Shown: one piece after another, positions 20,991 to 29,850 of the stretch
How positions within the stretch are numbered: position 1 is the stretch's first letter
Layout: the number at the start of each line of letters is the position of its first letter
NCBI GenBank assembly: GCA_037200845.1
Contig: JBBCGQ010000001.1
Coordinates: forward strand, 1,612,001 to 1,676,000
Direction of reading: 5' to 3'
Length of the DNA stretch: 64,000 nucleotides
DNA from: Bauldia sp.
Lineage (GTDB): Bacteria > Pseudomonadota > Alphaproteobacteria > Rhizobiales > Kaistiaceae
Notes under the pieces: model-generated
Told to the model about the DNA's origin: nothing
The model's input: only the letters and a program-made list of their open reading frames with translations
The model's database searches: none
Program-made: the position numbers and the translations under genes

Positions 20991-21347
20991 ATGATCAGGA
21001 CGGCAATTGCCGCGGCTTTCCTTGCGGCGACTTTTGCGACGGGCGCCATGGCCGCCGACGTCGGCGGCAAGTACGAGGTGCGCGGCACCAACCCGAACGG
21101 ATCGAAATACAAGGGCACGGCGGAGATCGAGGTCACCTCGAGCACCACCTGCCGCATCACCTGGGACGTCGGCACGGAATCTTCCGGCATCTGCATGCGC
21201 AACGGCATCGCCCTCGCCGCCGGCTACGTGCTCGAGGACAAGGTCGGCCTCGTCATCTACGAGATCCGCGACGACGGCACGCTCGACGGCATCTGGACGG
21301 TGGCCGACGAAGACGGCAGCGGCACCGAAATTCTCATTCCGGAATAG
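20991..21347 (+). CDS. small secreted protein of unknown function
   Basis: 118 aa with a signal peptide (cleavage near GAMAA, residue 22). The mature part begins DVGGKYEVRGTNPNGSKYKG and is rich in beta-strand and glycine, with two cysteines (TTCRIT, GICMRN) that could pair. ATG at 20991 has GGGAG about 8 nt upstream; an ATG at 20969 is in frame with two more short codon blocks but lacks such a site. Similar short secreted proteins occur in Hyphomicrobiales; I know no function. Confidence 0.75.
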   Translation: MIRTAIAAAFLAATFATGAMAADVGGKYEVRGTNPNGSKYKGTAEIEVTSSTTCRITWDVGTESSGICMRNGIALAAGYVLEDKVGLVIYEIRDDGTLDGIWTVADEDGSGTEILIPE

Positions 21348-21357
21348 GCGCCGATGA

Positions 21358-21480
21358 TCCTCCCCCCGCAAAACGGGGGAGGGAGACCATGCGCAGCATG
21401 GTGGAGGGGGGGCTCCACGGCATGCCCCTCGGTCGGCTTCGCCGACAACTCCCCCGTAAACGGGGGAGCACCGAGGCGCG
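21358..21480. repeat. palindromic intergenic repeat pair
   Basis: Four consecutive hairpins fill the gap before ndk: CTCCCCCC..CGGGGGAG, CCATGCGCAGCATGG, GGTCGGCTTCGCCGAC and CTCCCCCGTAAACGGGGGAG. The order C/G-rich stem, spacer, variable stem, G-rich tail is the same grammar as the ends of the DUF559 element, in two inverted copies. Confidence 0.7.
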
Positions 21481-21561
21481 CACGCGACACCTTGCGAGGG
21501 AACGGCGGGCCGGGCTAAACAGCGCGACCCGCCGAACCCTTTCTGATGACAAGGACGTGAC

Positions 21562-21984
21562 ATGGCCGTCGAGCGCACCTTCTCCATGATCAAGCCGGAC
21601 GCGACCAAGCGTAACCTCACCGGCGCGATCAATGCCAAGCTGGAAGCCGCGGGGCTGCGCATCGTCGCGCAGAAGCGCGTGTGGATGAGCCGCAAGCAGG
21701 CGGAAGGTTTCTACGCCGTGCACCGCGCGCGTCCCTTCTTCGACGAGCTGTGCGAGTTCATGTCGTCGGGCCCGACCGTGGTCCAGGTGCTGGAAGGCGA
21801 GAACGCCATCCTCAAGAACCGCGAAGTGATGGGCGCCACTAATCCGGCGAACGCCGCGCCGGGAACCATCCGCAAGGACTTCGCGCTGTCGATCGGCGAG
21901 AATTCGGTCCACGGCTCGGACGCCGCCGAAACCGCGAAGGAAGAGATGGCGTATTGGTTCTCCGGGACCGAGATCGTCGGGTAG
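21562..21984 (+). CDS. ndk: nucleoside diphosphate kinase
   Basis: 140 aa, full length. It starts [18 protein letters not shown] and carries the active-site block ENSVHGSD with the phosphorylated His117. It transfers gamma-phosphates between NTPs and NDPs to balance nucleotide pools. The gap upstream is filled by palindromic repeats. Confidence 0.97.
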   Translation: MAVERTFSMIKPDATKRNLTGAINAKLEAAGLRIVAQKRVWMSRKQAEGFYAVHRARPFFDELCEFMSSGPTVVQVLEGENAILKNREVMGATNPANAAPGTIRKDFALSIGENSVHGSDAAETAKEEMAYWFSGTEIVG

Positions 21985-22017
21985 GACCCGCTTTCCTCCG
22001 CGTTTCCTCCGCACCTT

Positions 22018-22165
22018 CACCACTCCGGCGAAAGCCGGAATCCGGCGCGATCCTCTGCACCCCCTCCACTCATCCCCGCGAAAGCGGGGATCCACCGGGA
22101 GGCTGGGGGTGCAACTATCAGGCTGACGTCTTTGTGGCATGGATCCCCGCTTTCGCGGGGATGAG
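22018..22165. repeat. intergenic repeats with a perfect 26-bp inverted pair
   Basis: Bases 22069-22094 and 22140-22165 are perfect inverse copies (26 bp), each with the core CCCCGCGAAAGCGGGG, separated by 45 bp. A related copy, CTCCGGCGAAAGCCGGAA, stands just upstream at about 22023. The same core recurs in both large tandem arrays. Confidence 0.75.
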
Positions 22166-22259
22166 CGGTGGGGAGGGACAACCTCGGCCTCGACGACCAG
22201 CCCAACGATCGCCACAGTCACAATCGAAGCTTGCCCTGCGGCAGAAGAGGGGAGCTTCC

Positions 22260-23012
22260 ATGGGCACCGATCTTGTTGTGGCCAGGCGCGCGCAGCTTGC
22301 GGGCTATGCCGGATTTGCCGGCGCAATTCGCGGCCGGGCGAGGCCGATCGCGGTCATCGCCGCTGTCGATGTGCTGGCCGTGGCGCTGGCCTTCGGCGCG
22401 ATCCACCTGACCGGCATGATGGTCGGCGGCAGCAATATTCCCCAGCTTATTCCGCCGGTGAGCGCCGCCACCGAACCGGTCGCGGCCACCACGCCGCTGG
22501 TCCCGCCGACGCGCCGTCTCGTGCCGGCGCCGCGCGCCCTGGCGGCGATGCCGGACGCCGCGGTGATGTTCGCCAGGCCCGTCGCCATGATCGACCGCGG
22601 CTTCACGTTCGCCGCTCCGTCCTCTTCGTCATCCAGTTTTGAAACGCCGCCGGCCGCTGTTGCCGCCGTAGAGCCCGCGCCGCCGGTCGCGGCACCCACG
22701 CCCGTGCCGACGCCGCGCCTGCGCCCGCTGGAGCGCGTTGCTGCGATCGCGACGCCGGTGATCGACGCCGCCGACGGCAGCCTCGACCGGCTGCTGCTCC
22801 GCGACGTGGTGCCCGCGGTCGGCACGAGCGTGGCGCAGACGGGGAATGCGTTGCGGCAGACCACGACCGGTGCGGAGGGCGCCGTCAGCGCTGCGGTCGC
22901 ATCGACGGCGACTGTCGTCGCGCCGGTCACGGCAACGGTGCAGACGATGGCGCAGAACGTCACCCAGCCGGTGGCCTCGGTCGTGCAAAGCGTCGCCGGC
23001 CTGCTCAGGTAA
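22260..23012 (+). CDS. Ala/Pro-rich protein with one membrane anchor, unknown function
   Basis: 250 aa. ATG at 22260 follows AGAGGGGAG. Residues about 28-52 form one hydrophobic helix; the rest is dominated by Ala, Pro, Thr and Val, with a Ser run (APSSSSSSFE) and long Pro/Ala linkers. The last 80 residues are Ala/Val/Thr-rich and may be helical. No domain is recognised. It may be an envelope-spanning spacer protein; that is inference only. Confidence 0.6.
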   Translation: MGTDLVVARRAQLAGYAGFAGAIRGRARPIAVIAAVDVLAVALAFGAIHLTGMMVGGSNIPQLIPPVSAATEPVAATTPLVPPTRRLVPAPRALAAMPDAAVMFARPVAMIDRGFTFAAPSSSSSSFETPPAAVAAVEPAPPVAAPTPVPTPRLRPLERVAAIATPVIDAADGSLDRLLLRDVVPAVGTSVAQTGNALRQTTTGAEGAVSAAVASTATVVAPVTATVQTMAQNVTQPVASVVQSVAGLLR

Positions 23013-23175
23013 GCGGCTTACGCGCTTCCCCTTTGCGTTCGCCGCAAACCGCGGCTGCCGCTCCTTCGCACTCTTGCCTGTCGCCTGGCGGAGCGCCGAT
23101 GCGGCTTGAGTGTGTCACTCGGTTGCGGAATCCTCCCCATGCGGCGCCACGCCGCGACGAATCCGGGGGGATCAA

Positions 23176-23640
23176 TTGGGCATCTTTGACAGGGCCATCG
23201 TTTCGACGCGGCAAAATCACAAAGGCAGGACGACCCGCGGCGACGCGATCAACGTGATCGCCCGCGCCGGCGAAACCAACGGCGCGGTCGGAGTCTTCGG
23301 AGCGATAATCGAGCCGGGCACGGGCCCCGTCTGGCATGTCCACGCGCGCGAAATTGAGATCATGCACGTTCTCTCCGGTCAGTTCCGCTTCTGGTGCGGG
23401 ACCGAGGCGTTCGATGCCGGTGCGGACACCACCGTGGTCCTGCCGGCCAACGTCCCGCACCGCTGGAAGAATACCGGCACGACACAGGGCCGGCTGCTGA
23501 CCGTCGTCACGCCGGGCGGTTTCGAGCAGAATTTCCTCGATCTGGCGACGCTGCCCGAGATGACCGACGAGGCGATCGCCAGGATCGATCAGCGGCTGGA
23601 GTGCGTCGCCTGTCCGGCGCCCGAGGGCGCGGTGCCTTGA
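23176..23640 (+). CDS. cupin domain-containing protein
   Basis: About 154 aa. A single cupin barrel is visible: PVWHVHAREIEIMHVLSG (metal-ligand motif H-x-H...E) and the second motif VLPANVPHRWKNTG. The function of such small cupins is very varied and none can be named. TTG at 23176 after GGGGGGA is my preferred start; a GTG at 23110 is possible and would add 22 atypical residues. Confidence 0.75.
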   Translation: MGIFDRAIVSTRQNHKGRTTRGDAINVIARAGETNGAVGVFGAIIEPGTGPVWHVHAREIEIMHVLSGQFRFWCGTEAFDAGADTTVVLPANVPHRWKNTGTTQGRLLTVVTPGGFEQNFLDLATLPEMTDEAIARIDQRLECVACPAPEGAVP

Positions 23641-23665
23641 TCCGACGTCCGGCAGACGCCCGTGT

Positions 23666-24118
23666 CTATTCGTTCCCGCGCCAGCGCTTCGCCGCTTCGT
23701 CGTCGGAGCCCTTGGCGGCGACCCAGTCGCCGGCCGGGTGCTCCTTCTTCCAGAAGGGCGCGCGCGTCTTGAGGAAATCCATCACGTAGCCGGCCGCGGC
23801 GAAGGCCGCGTCGCGGTGCGTCGCGGCGGCGGCGACCAGCACGATGTCGTCGCCGACGGCGATCTTGCCGACGCGGTGGACGATCGTCAGCCCGATCAGC
23901 GACCACCGCTCCGCCGCCTCGTTGGCGATGCGCGTGACCTCGGCCTCGGTCATGCCGGGATAGTGCTCCAGCTCCAGCGCGCTCAGCCGTCCGCCTTCAT
24001 CGCGGCAAACGCCGGTGAAGGTGACGATCGCGCCGATGCCGCGATTCAGGTGCAGGCGCGCGACCTCCGCCGCTATCTCGAACGGATCGCCGTGGATGCG
24101 GACCGTGATCTCGGCCAC
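23666..24118 (-). CDS. moaE: molybdopterin synthase catalytic subunit MoaE
   Basis: 150 aa with the MoaE pattern: GAIVTFTGVCRD, LELEHYPGM, the HRVGKI...GDDIVLVA strand, and KTRAPFWKKE with the catalytic Lys. With MoaD it inserts sulfur into precursor Z (cyclic pyranopterin phosphate). The GTG start at 24118 is 2 nt after the moaD stop. Confidence 0.94.
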   Translation of the reverse strand: MAEITVRIHGDPFEIAAEVARLHLNRGIGAIVTFTGVCRDEGGRLSALELEHYPGMTEAEVTRIANEAAERWSLIGLTIVHRVGKIAVGDDIVLVAAAATHRDAAFAAAGYVMDFLKTRAPFWKKEHPAGDWVAAKGSDDEAAKRWRGNE

Positions 24119-24120
24119 CG

Positions 24121-24372
24121 CTACCCGCCGGTCATCGGCGGGAACAGCGCGACCTCGCGCGCCCCGGCAAGCGGCGTCTCCGGCCCGCCGTGCACGCGGT
24201 CGATAGCGACGCGGATGGCGCGCGGCTCCGACAGCGCGTGCTCGTACTCCGGCCCGCGCTGCTTGAGCCAGGCGAGCAGATCGCCGGCGGTGGTCACCTC
24301 GGCGGGCAGCGAAACTTCCTCGTCCTTCAGGCCGATGCGCTCGCGCACCCACGCGAAGTAGATGAGCTTCAC
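24121..24372 (-). CDS. moaD: molybdopterin synthase sulfur carrier subunit MoaD
   Basis: 83 aa ubiquitin-fold protein, starting VKLIYFAWVRERIG and ending ALFPPMTGG. The C-terminal Gly-Gly is the site thiocarboxylated by MoeB. The GTG start at 24372 overlaps the pgsA stop by 4 bp (GTGA), and moaE follows by 2 nt, so the three are coupled. Confidence 0.94.
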   Translation of the reverse strand: MKLIYFAWVRERIGLKDEEVSLPAEVTTAGDLLAWLKQRGPEYEHALSEPRAIRVAIDRVHGGPETPLAGAREVALFPPMTGG

Positions 24373-25028
24373 GGCGTCTGCTCCTCGTCTTCCATCAGGT
24401 GACGGACGCCGGCGCGGAAATAATCGTAGCCGGTGTAGACCGTGATCAGGGCCGATACCCAGAGCAGCAGCAGGCCGACATAGGTGAACAGGCCGAGGTC
24501 GCCGAAATAATAGCGCGCGATGCGGTCCCCGGCCGGACCGATGAGCAGGAAGCCGATCGCCACCATCTGCATCGTGGTCTTGTACTTGGCGAGCCGCGTC
24601 ACCGGCACGCGCACATTCTTCAGGCCGGCGAGAAATTCGCGCAGGCCGGAGACCGAGATCTCGCGGATGAGGATGACCAGCGCGGCGATCATCGACCACG
24701 AGCCGATGGTGCCGTCGCCGACCAGCAGCATCAGCGCGGTCGCGACCAGCAGCTTGTCGGCGATCGGGTCGAGCATGCGGCCGATGGCCGATTGCTGATG
24801 CCAGGCGCGGGCGAGGTAGCCGTCGAAGAAATCCGAGACGCTGGCCGCGATGAATACCGCGAACGAGAACCAGCGGCTGGCGTTGTTTTCGAGATAGAAG
24901 CAGACGACGAGCGCCGGCACCGCCAGGACGCGCGCATAGGTCAGGAGATTTGGCAGCGATAGCGCCAGCGACCGGGCGGACTGCCGGAAGCCGGGAGCGG
25001 GTGTAGTGTACGACTGGCTATCGTCCAT
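24369..25028 (-). CDS. pgsA: CDP-diacylglycerol--glycerol-3-phosphate 3-phosphatidyltransferase
   Basis: 219 aa membrane enzyme. The CDP-alcohol phosphotransferase signature is complete: SDFFDGYLAR followed after eight residues by GRMLDPIADK. It makes phosphatidylglycerol phosphate in the inner membrane. It sits between uvrC and moaD, the usual neighbourhood in Hyphomicrobiales. A second CDP-alcohol phosphatidyltransferase is encoded at 33712. Confidence 0.95.
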   Translation of the reverse strand: MDDSQSYTTPAPGFRQSARSLALSLPNLLTYARVLAVPALVVCFYLENNASRWFSFAVFIAASVSDFFDGYLARAWHQQSAIGRMLDPIADKLLVATALMLLVGDGTIGSWSMIAALVILIREISVSGLREFLAGLKNVRVPVTRLAKYKTTMQMVAIGFLLIGPAGDRIARYYFGDLGLFTYVGLLLLWVSALITVYTGYDYFRAGVRHLMEDEEQTP

Positions 25029-25082
25029 GGGCGCCTACCTTACCCTCACGACCGGCGCGAGGCGACCCTACGCCTAGCCAAG

Positions 25083-26999
25083 CTATTCTGCATTCTCGTG
25101 AAAGTGCCCGTGGATTGCCCGTGCCATTTCGTCCGAGATGCCGGGGACGGCGCGAAGGTCGGCGATATCGGCCCGGCTGACCGCCTTGGCCGTGCCGAAA
25201 TGGCTGAGAAGCGCGCGTTTGCGCGTCGGGCCGATGCCGGCGATCTCGTCCAGCGGATTGCGCGCGATGTCGGATTTCCGCCGGATGCGGTGGGAGCCGA
25301 CGGCAAATCGATGCGCCTCGTCCCTTAACCGTTGGACGAAATAGAGCACCGGATCGCGCGGCGGCAGCATGAACGGCTCGCGGCCGGCCATGTAGAACGT
25401 CTCGCGCCCGGCATCGCGGTCCGGTCCCTTGGCGACGCCGATCAGCGGCACGTCGTTGACGCCGAGCTCGGCCAGCGTCTCGGTCACCGCCGCGAGCTGC
25501 CCGCGCCCGCCGTCGATCAGCACGAGGTCGGGCCAAGGGCCGATCGCCTCGTCGTCGGTCGGCGTCACGGTGGTCGGGTCGCGCGGGTTCTCGCGCACCA
25601 GCCGCGAGAACCGGCGGCCGAGCACCTCGCGCATCATGCCGTAGTCGTCGCCGGGCGTGAGGTCGGCCGAGCGGATGTTGAATTTGCGGTACTGGTTTTT
25701 GACGAAGCCTTCCGGCCCCGAGACGATCATGGCGCCGACCGCGTTGGTGCCCATGATGTGGCTGTTGTCGTATACCTCGATCCGCCGCGGCGGCTCCGCG
25801 AGGCCGAAGCGTTCGGCGAGCCCGGCCGACAGCGTCAACTGCGTCGAGGACTCGGCCAACTGGCGCCCGAGCGCATCGCGCGCGTTGTCGAGGGCGTGCT
25901 GCACCAGATCGCGCTTCTCGCCGCGCTCCGGCACGTTGACCTGCACGCGGCGGCCCATGCGCTCCGACAGCGCCTCCTCGAGCAGCGCCCGTTCCTCGAT
26001 CTCGTGCGACAGGAGGATCAGCTTCGGCGCCGGCTTGTCGTCGTAGAACTGCGTCAGGAACGCGCCCAGCACCTCGGTTGCCTCGAACGCCTTGTCGGCG
26101 CGCGGGAAATAGGCTCGGTTGCCCCAGTTCTGGCCGGTGCGGAAGAAGAACACCTCGATGCAGCTCTGCCCGCTTTGCTGGTGGATGGCGAAGACGTCGG
26201 CCTCCTCGACCGTCTGGGGATTGATCCCCTGGTGCGTCGCGACATTGGACAGCGAGGCGAGGCGGTCGCGGTAGCGTGCCGCCGCCTCGAAATCGAGCTT
26301 GTCGGACGCCGCCTGCATGTCGCGCTGGATCTCCCCGCGCACCGCCTGGCTCTTGCCGGAAAGGAAGTCGTTCGCCTCCTGCACCAGGTGGCCGTACGCC
26401 TCCAGCGAAATCTCGCCGGTGCACGGCGCCGAGCACCGCTTTATCTGGTGCAGCAGGCATGGGCGCGTCCGGCTTTCGAAGACGGCGTCGGAGCACGAGC
26501 GGAGCAGGAACGCGCGCTCCAGCGCGTTGATGGTGCGCGCCACCGCGCCGGCCGAGGCGAACGGGCCAAAGTAGTTGCCCTTGCGGGTGCGAGCGCCGCG
26601 ATGCTTGGCGATCTGCGGGGCAGGGTGGTCGCCGGTGATCAGGATGTAGGGGAACGACTTGTCGTCGCGCAGCAGCACGTTGTAGCGCGGGCGGAACCGC
26701 TTGATCAGGTTCGCCTCGAGCAGCAGTGCCTCGGTCTCGGTGCGCGTCGAGACGAACTCCATCGACGCCGTCGCGCTGATGGCGCGATAGATGCGGCCCG
26801 ACTGGGCGGCGCGCGTGTAATTGGCGACGCGTTTCTTGAGATTCCGCGCCTTGCCGACGTAGAGCACCGTGCCCTTGGCGTCGATCATGCGGTAGACGCC
26901 CGGGCCGTTCGGCAGCCGCTTCACGGCGTCCGCGATGACCTCGACGCCGACCAGTGTCGGGCGGCCGGAAGCCTCGGATTCGGGGGGCAGATCAGTCAT
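25083..26999 (-). CDS. uvrC: excinuclease ABC subunit C
   Basis: 638 aa. GIY-YIG nuclease domain near residues 30-110 (GPGVYRMID...[14 protein letters not shown]), Cys-rich segment ([15 protein letters not shown]), UVR motif near 220, RNase H-like C-terminal nuclease domain ([21 protein letters not shown]) and tandem helix-hairpin-helix motifs at the end. It makes both incisions in nucleotide excision repair with UvrAB. Confidence 0.97.
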   Translation of the reverse strand: MTDLPPESEASGRPTLVGVEVIADAVKRLPNGPGVYRMIDAKGTVLYVGKARNLKKRVANYTRAAQSGRIYRAISATASMEFVSTRTETEALLLEANLIKRFRPRYNVLLRDDKSFPYILITGDHPAPQIAKHRGARTRKGNYFGPFASAGAVARTINALERAFLLRSCSDAVFESRTRPCLLHQIKRCSAPCTGEISLEAYGHLVQEANDFLSGKSQAVRGEIQRDMQAASDKLDFEAAARYRDRLASLSNVATHQGINPQTVEEADVFAIHQQSGQSCIEVFFFRTGQNWGNRAYFPRADKAFEATEVLGAFLTQFYDDKPAPKLILLSHEIEERALLEEALSERMGRRVQVNVPERGEKRDLVQHALDNARDALGRQLAESSTQLTLSAGLAERFGLAEPPRRIEVYDNSHIMGTNAVGAMIVSGPEGFVKNQYRKFNIRSADLTPGDDYGMMREVLGRRFSRLVRENPRDPTTVTPTDDEAIGPWPDLVLIDGGRGQLAAVTETLAELGVNDVPLIGVAKGPDRDAGRETFYMAGREPFMLPPRDPVLYFVQRLRDEAHRFAVGSHRIRRKSDIARNPLDEIAGIGPTRKRALLSHFGTAKAVSRADIADLRAVPGISDEMARAIHGHFHENAE

Positions 27000-27050
27000 G
27001 CGCGATATATGCGACCGTAGCCCGGCTGCGGCAAGATTCCGGCAGCAGGC

Positions 27051-27785
27051 TCACGCCTCCAGGTGCTGGCCGCCGTCGAGCGCGATGACCTGGCCGGTGA
27101 TCGACCGGTTCGCCACGATGTAGCGGATGGTGCGGCCGAAATCGCCGATGTCCGGGGCGCGTTGCAGCGGCAGCGAGGCGACCAGTTGCGCAAATTTTTC
27201 CGGCGTCGACTGGGCGCTCTGCAGCACCGGCCCGGGCGCGATGCCGTTGACGCGGATGCGCGGGGCGAGCGCCAGCGCCAGCGTCTCGGTCGCCACCCAC
27301 AGCGCCGATTTGGTGAGCTGGTAGGAGAAGAACGCCGGCGTCGGCCGCCAGATGCGCTGGTCGAGCAGGTTGACGATGTTGCCTTCGGCGGCCGTCGGCA
27401 ATTGTGCCGCGAAGGCCTCAGCGAGGAACACCGGCGCGGCAAGGTTGACCGCGAAGTGCCGGTCGAACATCGCGCGGTCGAGGCTGCCGACCGTGTCCTT
27501 CTCGAAGATCGAGGCGTTGTTGACCAGCAGCGTGACGGTGCCCAGCGCCTTGGCGGCATCGGTGACCATCTCGGTGTGGCAGCCCGGATCGGCGAGGTCG
27601 CCGGCGACCAGCGCCGCCTTGCCGCCGCGCGCCACGATCGCGTCGGCGACCGCCTTCGCCTCGTCCGCCGACTGGTTGTGGTGGATCGCGACCGCCCATC
27701 CGTTGGCGGCGAGATCCTCGACGATGGCGCGGCCGACCCGGCGCGCGCCGCCGGTGACTAACGCCACAGGCGCGGAACTAACCAT
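27051..27785 (-). CDS. SDR family oxidoreductase, pteridine-reductase (FolM/PTR1)-like
   Basis: 244 aa Rossmann-fold dehydrogenase. The cofactor motif is TGGARRVG rather than the common TGxxxGIG, and the usual catalytic Ser is replaced by Asp (NLLDQR) 13 residues before Tyr in SYQLTK. Asp-x12-Tyr-x3-Lys matches the catalytic triad of Leishmania PTR1 and the FolM branch. This suggests an NADPH-dependent reductase of dihydrobiopterin, dihydromonapterin or dihydrofolate. The substrate is inferred. It lies 51 nt upstream of uvrC. Confidence 0.85.
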   Translation of the reverse strand: MVSSAPVALVTGGARRVGRAIVEDLAANGWAVAIHHNQSADEAKAVADAIVARGGKAALVAGDLADPGCHTEMVTDAAKALGTVTLLVNNASIFEKDTVGSLDRAMFDRHFAVNLAAPVFLAEAFAAQLPTAAEGNIVNLLDQRIWRPTPAFFSYQLTKSALWVATETLALALAPRIRVNGIAPGPVLQSAQSTPEKFAQLVASLPLQRAPDIGDFGRTIRYIVANRSITGQVIALDGGQHLEA

Positions 27786-28059
27786 CGGTTAACCGCGTTT
27801 AACAGGAGTCGCTGTCCCATCAGGGGACAAACGACGGAAAGCAAAACGGGGTCGTTGCAGTTTGATTAAGGATATCAAAGGCATGGATGCCATTTTCTGC
27901 GCCCGTGCGCGGCCATGAATGGTCACGGCTTTGCCTGTCCGCCGCCGCATTTTGTTAACTGTTACGCCGCAATGCTCCCCCACCATACACCCGGAAACCG
28001 GACGGAATTCGTTCAAGGGCGAGCTCACTTTCGGTGAACCGGATACGAGGAGAAAAGTG

Positions 28060-28662
28060 ATGTTGAATTTCCGTACTCTTCTGGTGAGCGCCGGGGCAAC
28101 GCTGGCGACCGTCGCCGGCGCGTCTGCCGCCGACTTGCCGAACTACGTCCCGCCGCCCGCTGCCGTCTACTCGCCGGCGCCTGCCTATACGTGGACCGGG
28201 CCGTACGCCGGCCTCGTCGGCGGCTACGGCTGGGGTGGCGGCACCGCGGCCAACAGCGGTTGGACCGGCGGCGGCTATCTTGGCTACAACCTGCAGACCA
28301 ACCAGAACCTGGTCGTCGGTCTCGAGGCCGATGCATTGTTCGCCAACAAGAGCGGCAGCAACGGCACGACCACGATCACAAACAACTTCAACGGCACCGT
28401 TCGCGGCCGCCTCGGGTACGCCGTCGATCGCTTCATGATCTACGGCACCGGCGGTTTGGCTGTCGGCAACCTCGGCTCCACTGCCCCGAGCGAGTCGACG
28501 ACCAAGGTCGGCTGGACCGCAGGCGCCGGCGTCGAGATGGCCCTGACCGACAAGGTCACCGGCCGCGTCGAATATCGTCACACCGATCTCGGCCAATTCC
28601 CGTCGACCGGCGTGAACTACACGTCGAACGACATCCTCGTCGGCATCGGCTTCAAGTTCTGA
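28060..28662 (+). CDS. Omp25/RopB-like outer-membrane beta-barrel protein
   Basis: 200 aa. Signal peptide ends ASAAD; the mature N-terminus is Pro-rich (PNYVPPPAAV) and then WTGPYAGLVGGYGWGGG begins an eight-strand barrel typical of alphaproteobacterial Omp25/31 proteins. The barrel ends VGIGFKF with the C-terminal Phe needed for Bam insertion. GAGGAG lies 7 nt before ATG 28060. It probably serves as a structural outer-membrane protein. Confidence 0.9.
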   Translation: MLNFRTLLVSAGATLATVAGASAADLPNYVPPPAAVYSPAPAYTWTGPYAGLVGGYGWGGGTAANSGWTGGGYLGYNLQTNQNLVVGLEADALFANKSGSNGTTTITNNFNGTVRGRLGYAVDRFMIYGTGGLAVGNLGSTAPSESTTKVGWTAGAGVEMALTDKVTGRVEYRHTDLGQFPSTGVNYTSNDILVGIGFKF

Positions 28663-28694
28663 GCTTACTGACGTCCTGATCGGACGACTTCCCG

Positions 28695-28724
28695 ATACCC
28701 CGTCGCGGCACCGCGGCGGGGTAT
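28695..28724. terminator. hairpin terminator shared by the porin and RNase T2 genes
   Basis: ATACCCCGTCGCGG pairs with CCGCGGCGGGGTAT with one G-T type mismatch. It lies between the convergent stops at 28662 and 28731 and is followed by TTGTCGTT on the plus strand. Confidence 0.65.
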
Positions 28725-28730
28725 TGTCGT

Positions 28731-29414
28731 TCATGGGATCGGCGTTACCGCGATCGACGAGGCGCGGCAGGCGTCGGCGTCGACCTCGGCGCACGGGCGG
28801 AACGCCAGATCCTTGGTGAAGCAGATGCGCACCTCGGTGAGCTCGTTGCCGGCGCAGCGCACGGCCATGGCGGACGCCGACAAGCCGGGATTGGCCGAGA
28901 CGAACGCCGCCTCGATCTTGGCCGGTGTAGTGCGGCCAGGGACGTTGCCCCGCTGGAGAAGCTGCGGCGTCGCGACCTTCCGCGCCGCCTTGCCGAGCAG
29001 GCCGAAATAATCGGCGGCGCTGAGGCCGGCGCAGACGCCATGCCTGCGCCATTCGTAGCCGGCTAAGCCCTGGCTCGGCATGACGTCGGCGACGCCCTTG
29101 AGGATCGCGCCATCGACGAAGCGCGGCTCGCTCGTGGCGCAGAAGTCGGGGTAGCCGTGCTCGTACTCGGGCCAGAAGCCGTGCACCAGGAACGCGTGCG
29201 GCCTGGCGCACTCGACGTCGTCCGCCTTGCCGCTGGCGCAGGCCGCCGGCGTCCACGACAGCGACAGCACGTAGAGATCGAAATCGCCGGCGCGCCCGTC
29301 AGCCGCGGCGGGCGCCGCGAACGCGATCAGCGCCGCGCAGGCGAGCGCCGCTAGTAGCGGATGGAGCGGCAATTGGCGTCGTAGACGTGGAACGGATCGA
29401 AGCCCGCGACGCAC
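28731..29414 (-). CDS. ribonuclease T2 family protein, secreted
   Basis: 227 aa. Signal peptide, then both active-site blocks of RNase T2: VHGFWPEY with His78 and YEWRRHGVC with Glu121 and His125. The family cleaves RNA through a 2',3'-cyclic intermediate, normally in the periplasm (RNase I-like). The GTG at 29414 overlaps the upstream gene by 64 bp; a TTG at 29372 would give a shorter, tidy signal peptide, so the start is open. Confidence 0.88.
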   Translation of the reverse strand: MRRGLRSVPRLRRQLPLHPLLAALACAALIAFAAPAAADGRAGDFDLYVLSLSWTPAACASGKADDVECARPHAFLVHGFWPEYEHGYPDFCATSEPRFVDGAILKGVADVMPSQGLAGYEWRRHGVCAGLSAADYFGLLGKAARKVATPQLLQRGNVPGRTTPAKIEAAFVSANPGLSASAMAVRCAGNELTEVRICFTKDLAFRPCAEVDADACRASSIAVTPIP

Positions 29415-29782
29415 GATTCAACGTGCCAGCCCTTCGAGAAGGCCGACAGGTGCGGACCCTCGATGACGTACACCACCTCGGCCTTCTTGCCGTTCGACAG
29501 CCACGCCGTGGCGCCGCAGTAGCGCCGGGTGATCCGGCTCTGCCAGACGTCGCCGGTGCCCTTTTCGTGGATGCCGTCGAGCTGCGAGATCGACAGGCCG
29601 GAGTGGATCAGGCGCGCGTCCTGGTAGGCGAATTTCTCGCTGATCTTCCAGGTGACGCTGAACGAGTCGCAGGCGGGGACGGGATGCCAGCCGTGGTAGG
29701 CGGTGCCGGTCGAATAGTCGGCGGCGGAGGCGGTGCCGGCGAGGGACGCAACGAACAGCAGGCTGGTCAGGATGCGTCGCAT
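29351..29782 (-). CDS. secreted protein of unknown function
   Basis: 143 aa with a signal peptide (ends TASAAD). The mature protein has five cysteines (PACDSF, RRYCGA, VESCVA, DANCRS among them) and many aromatic residues, consistent with a disulfide-stabilised periplasmic fold. No domain recognised. It overlaps the RNase T2 gene start, which suggests one transcript. Confidence 0.75.
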   Translation of the reverse strand: MRRILTSLLFVASLAGTASAADYSTGTAYHGWHPVPACDSFSVTWKISEKFAYQDARLIHSGLSISQLDGIHEKGTGDVWQSRITRRYCGATAWLSNGKKAEVVYVIEGPHLSAFSKGWHVESCVAGFDPFHVYDANCRSIRY

Positions 29783-29850
29783 GGGCTGTCTCCCTTAGAT
29801 TCGAACCACTTAGCAGAATGCGCCCCGGCTCTGAACCGGTCAAGGCGAGG

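Noticed and set aside
27789-27803. CtrA binding site TTAA-N6-TTAAC
   Set aside because: The CtrA consensus needs a 7-base spacer. Here it is 6, and the site lies within a few bases of the SDR start codon.
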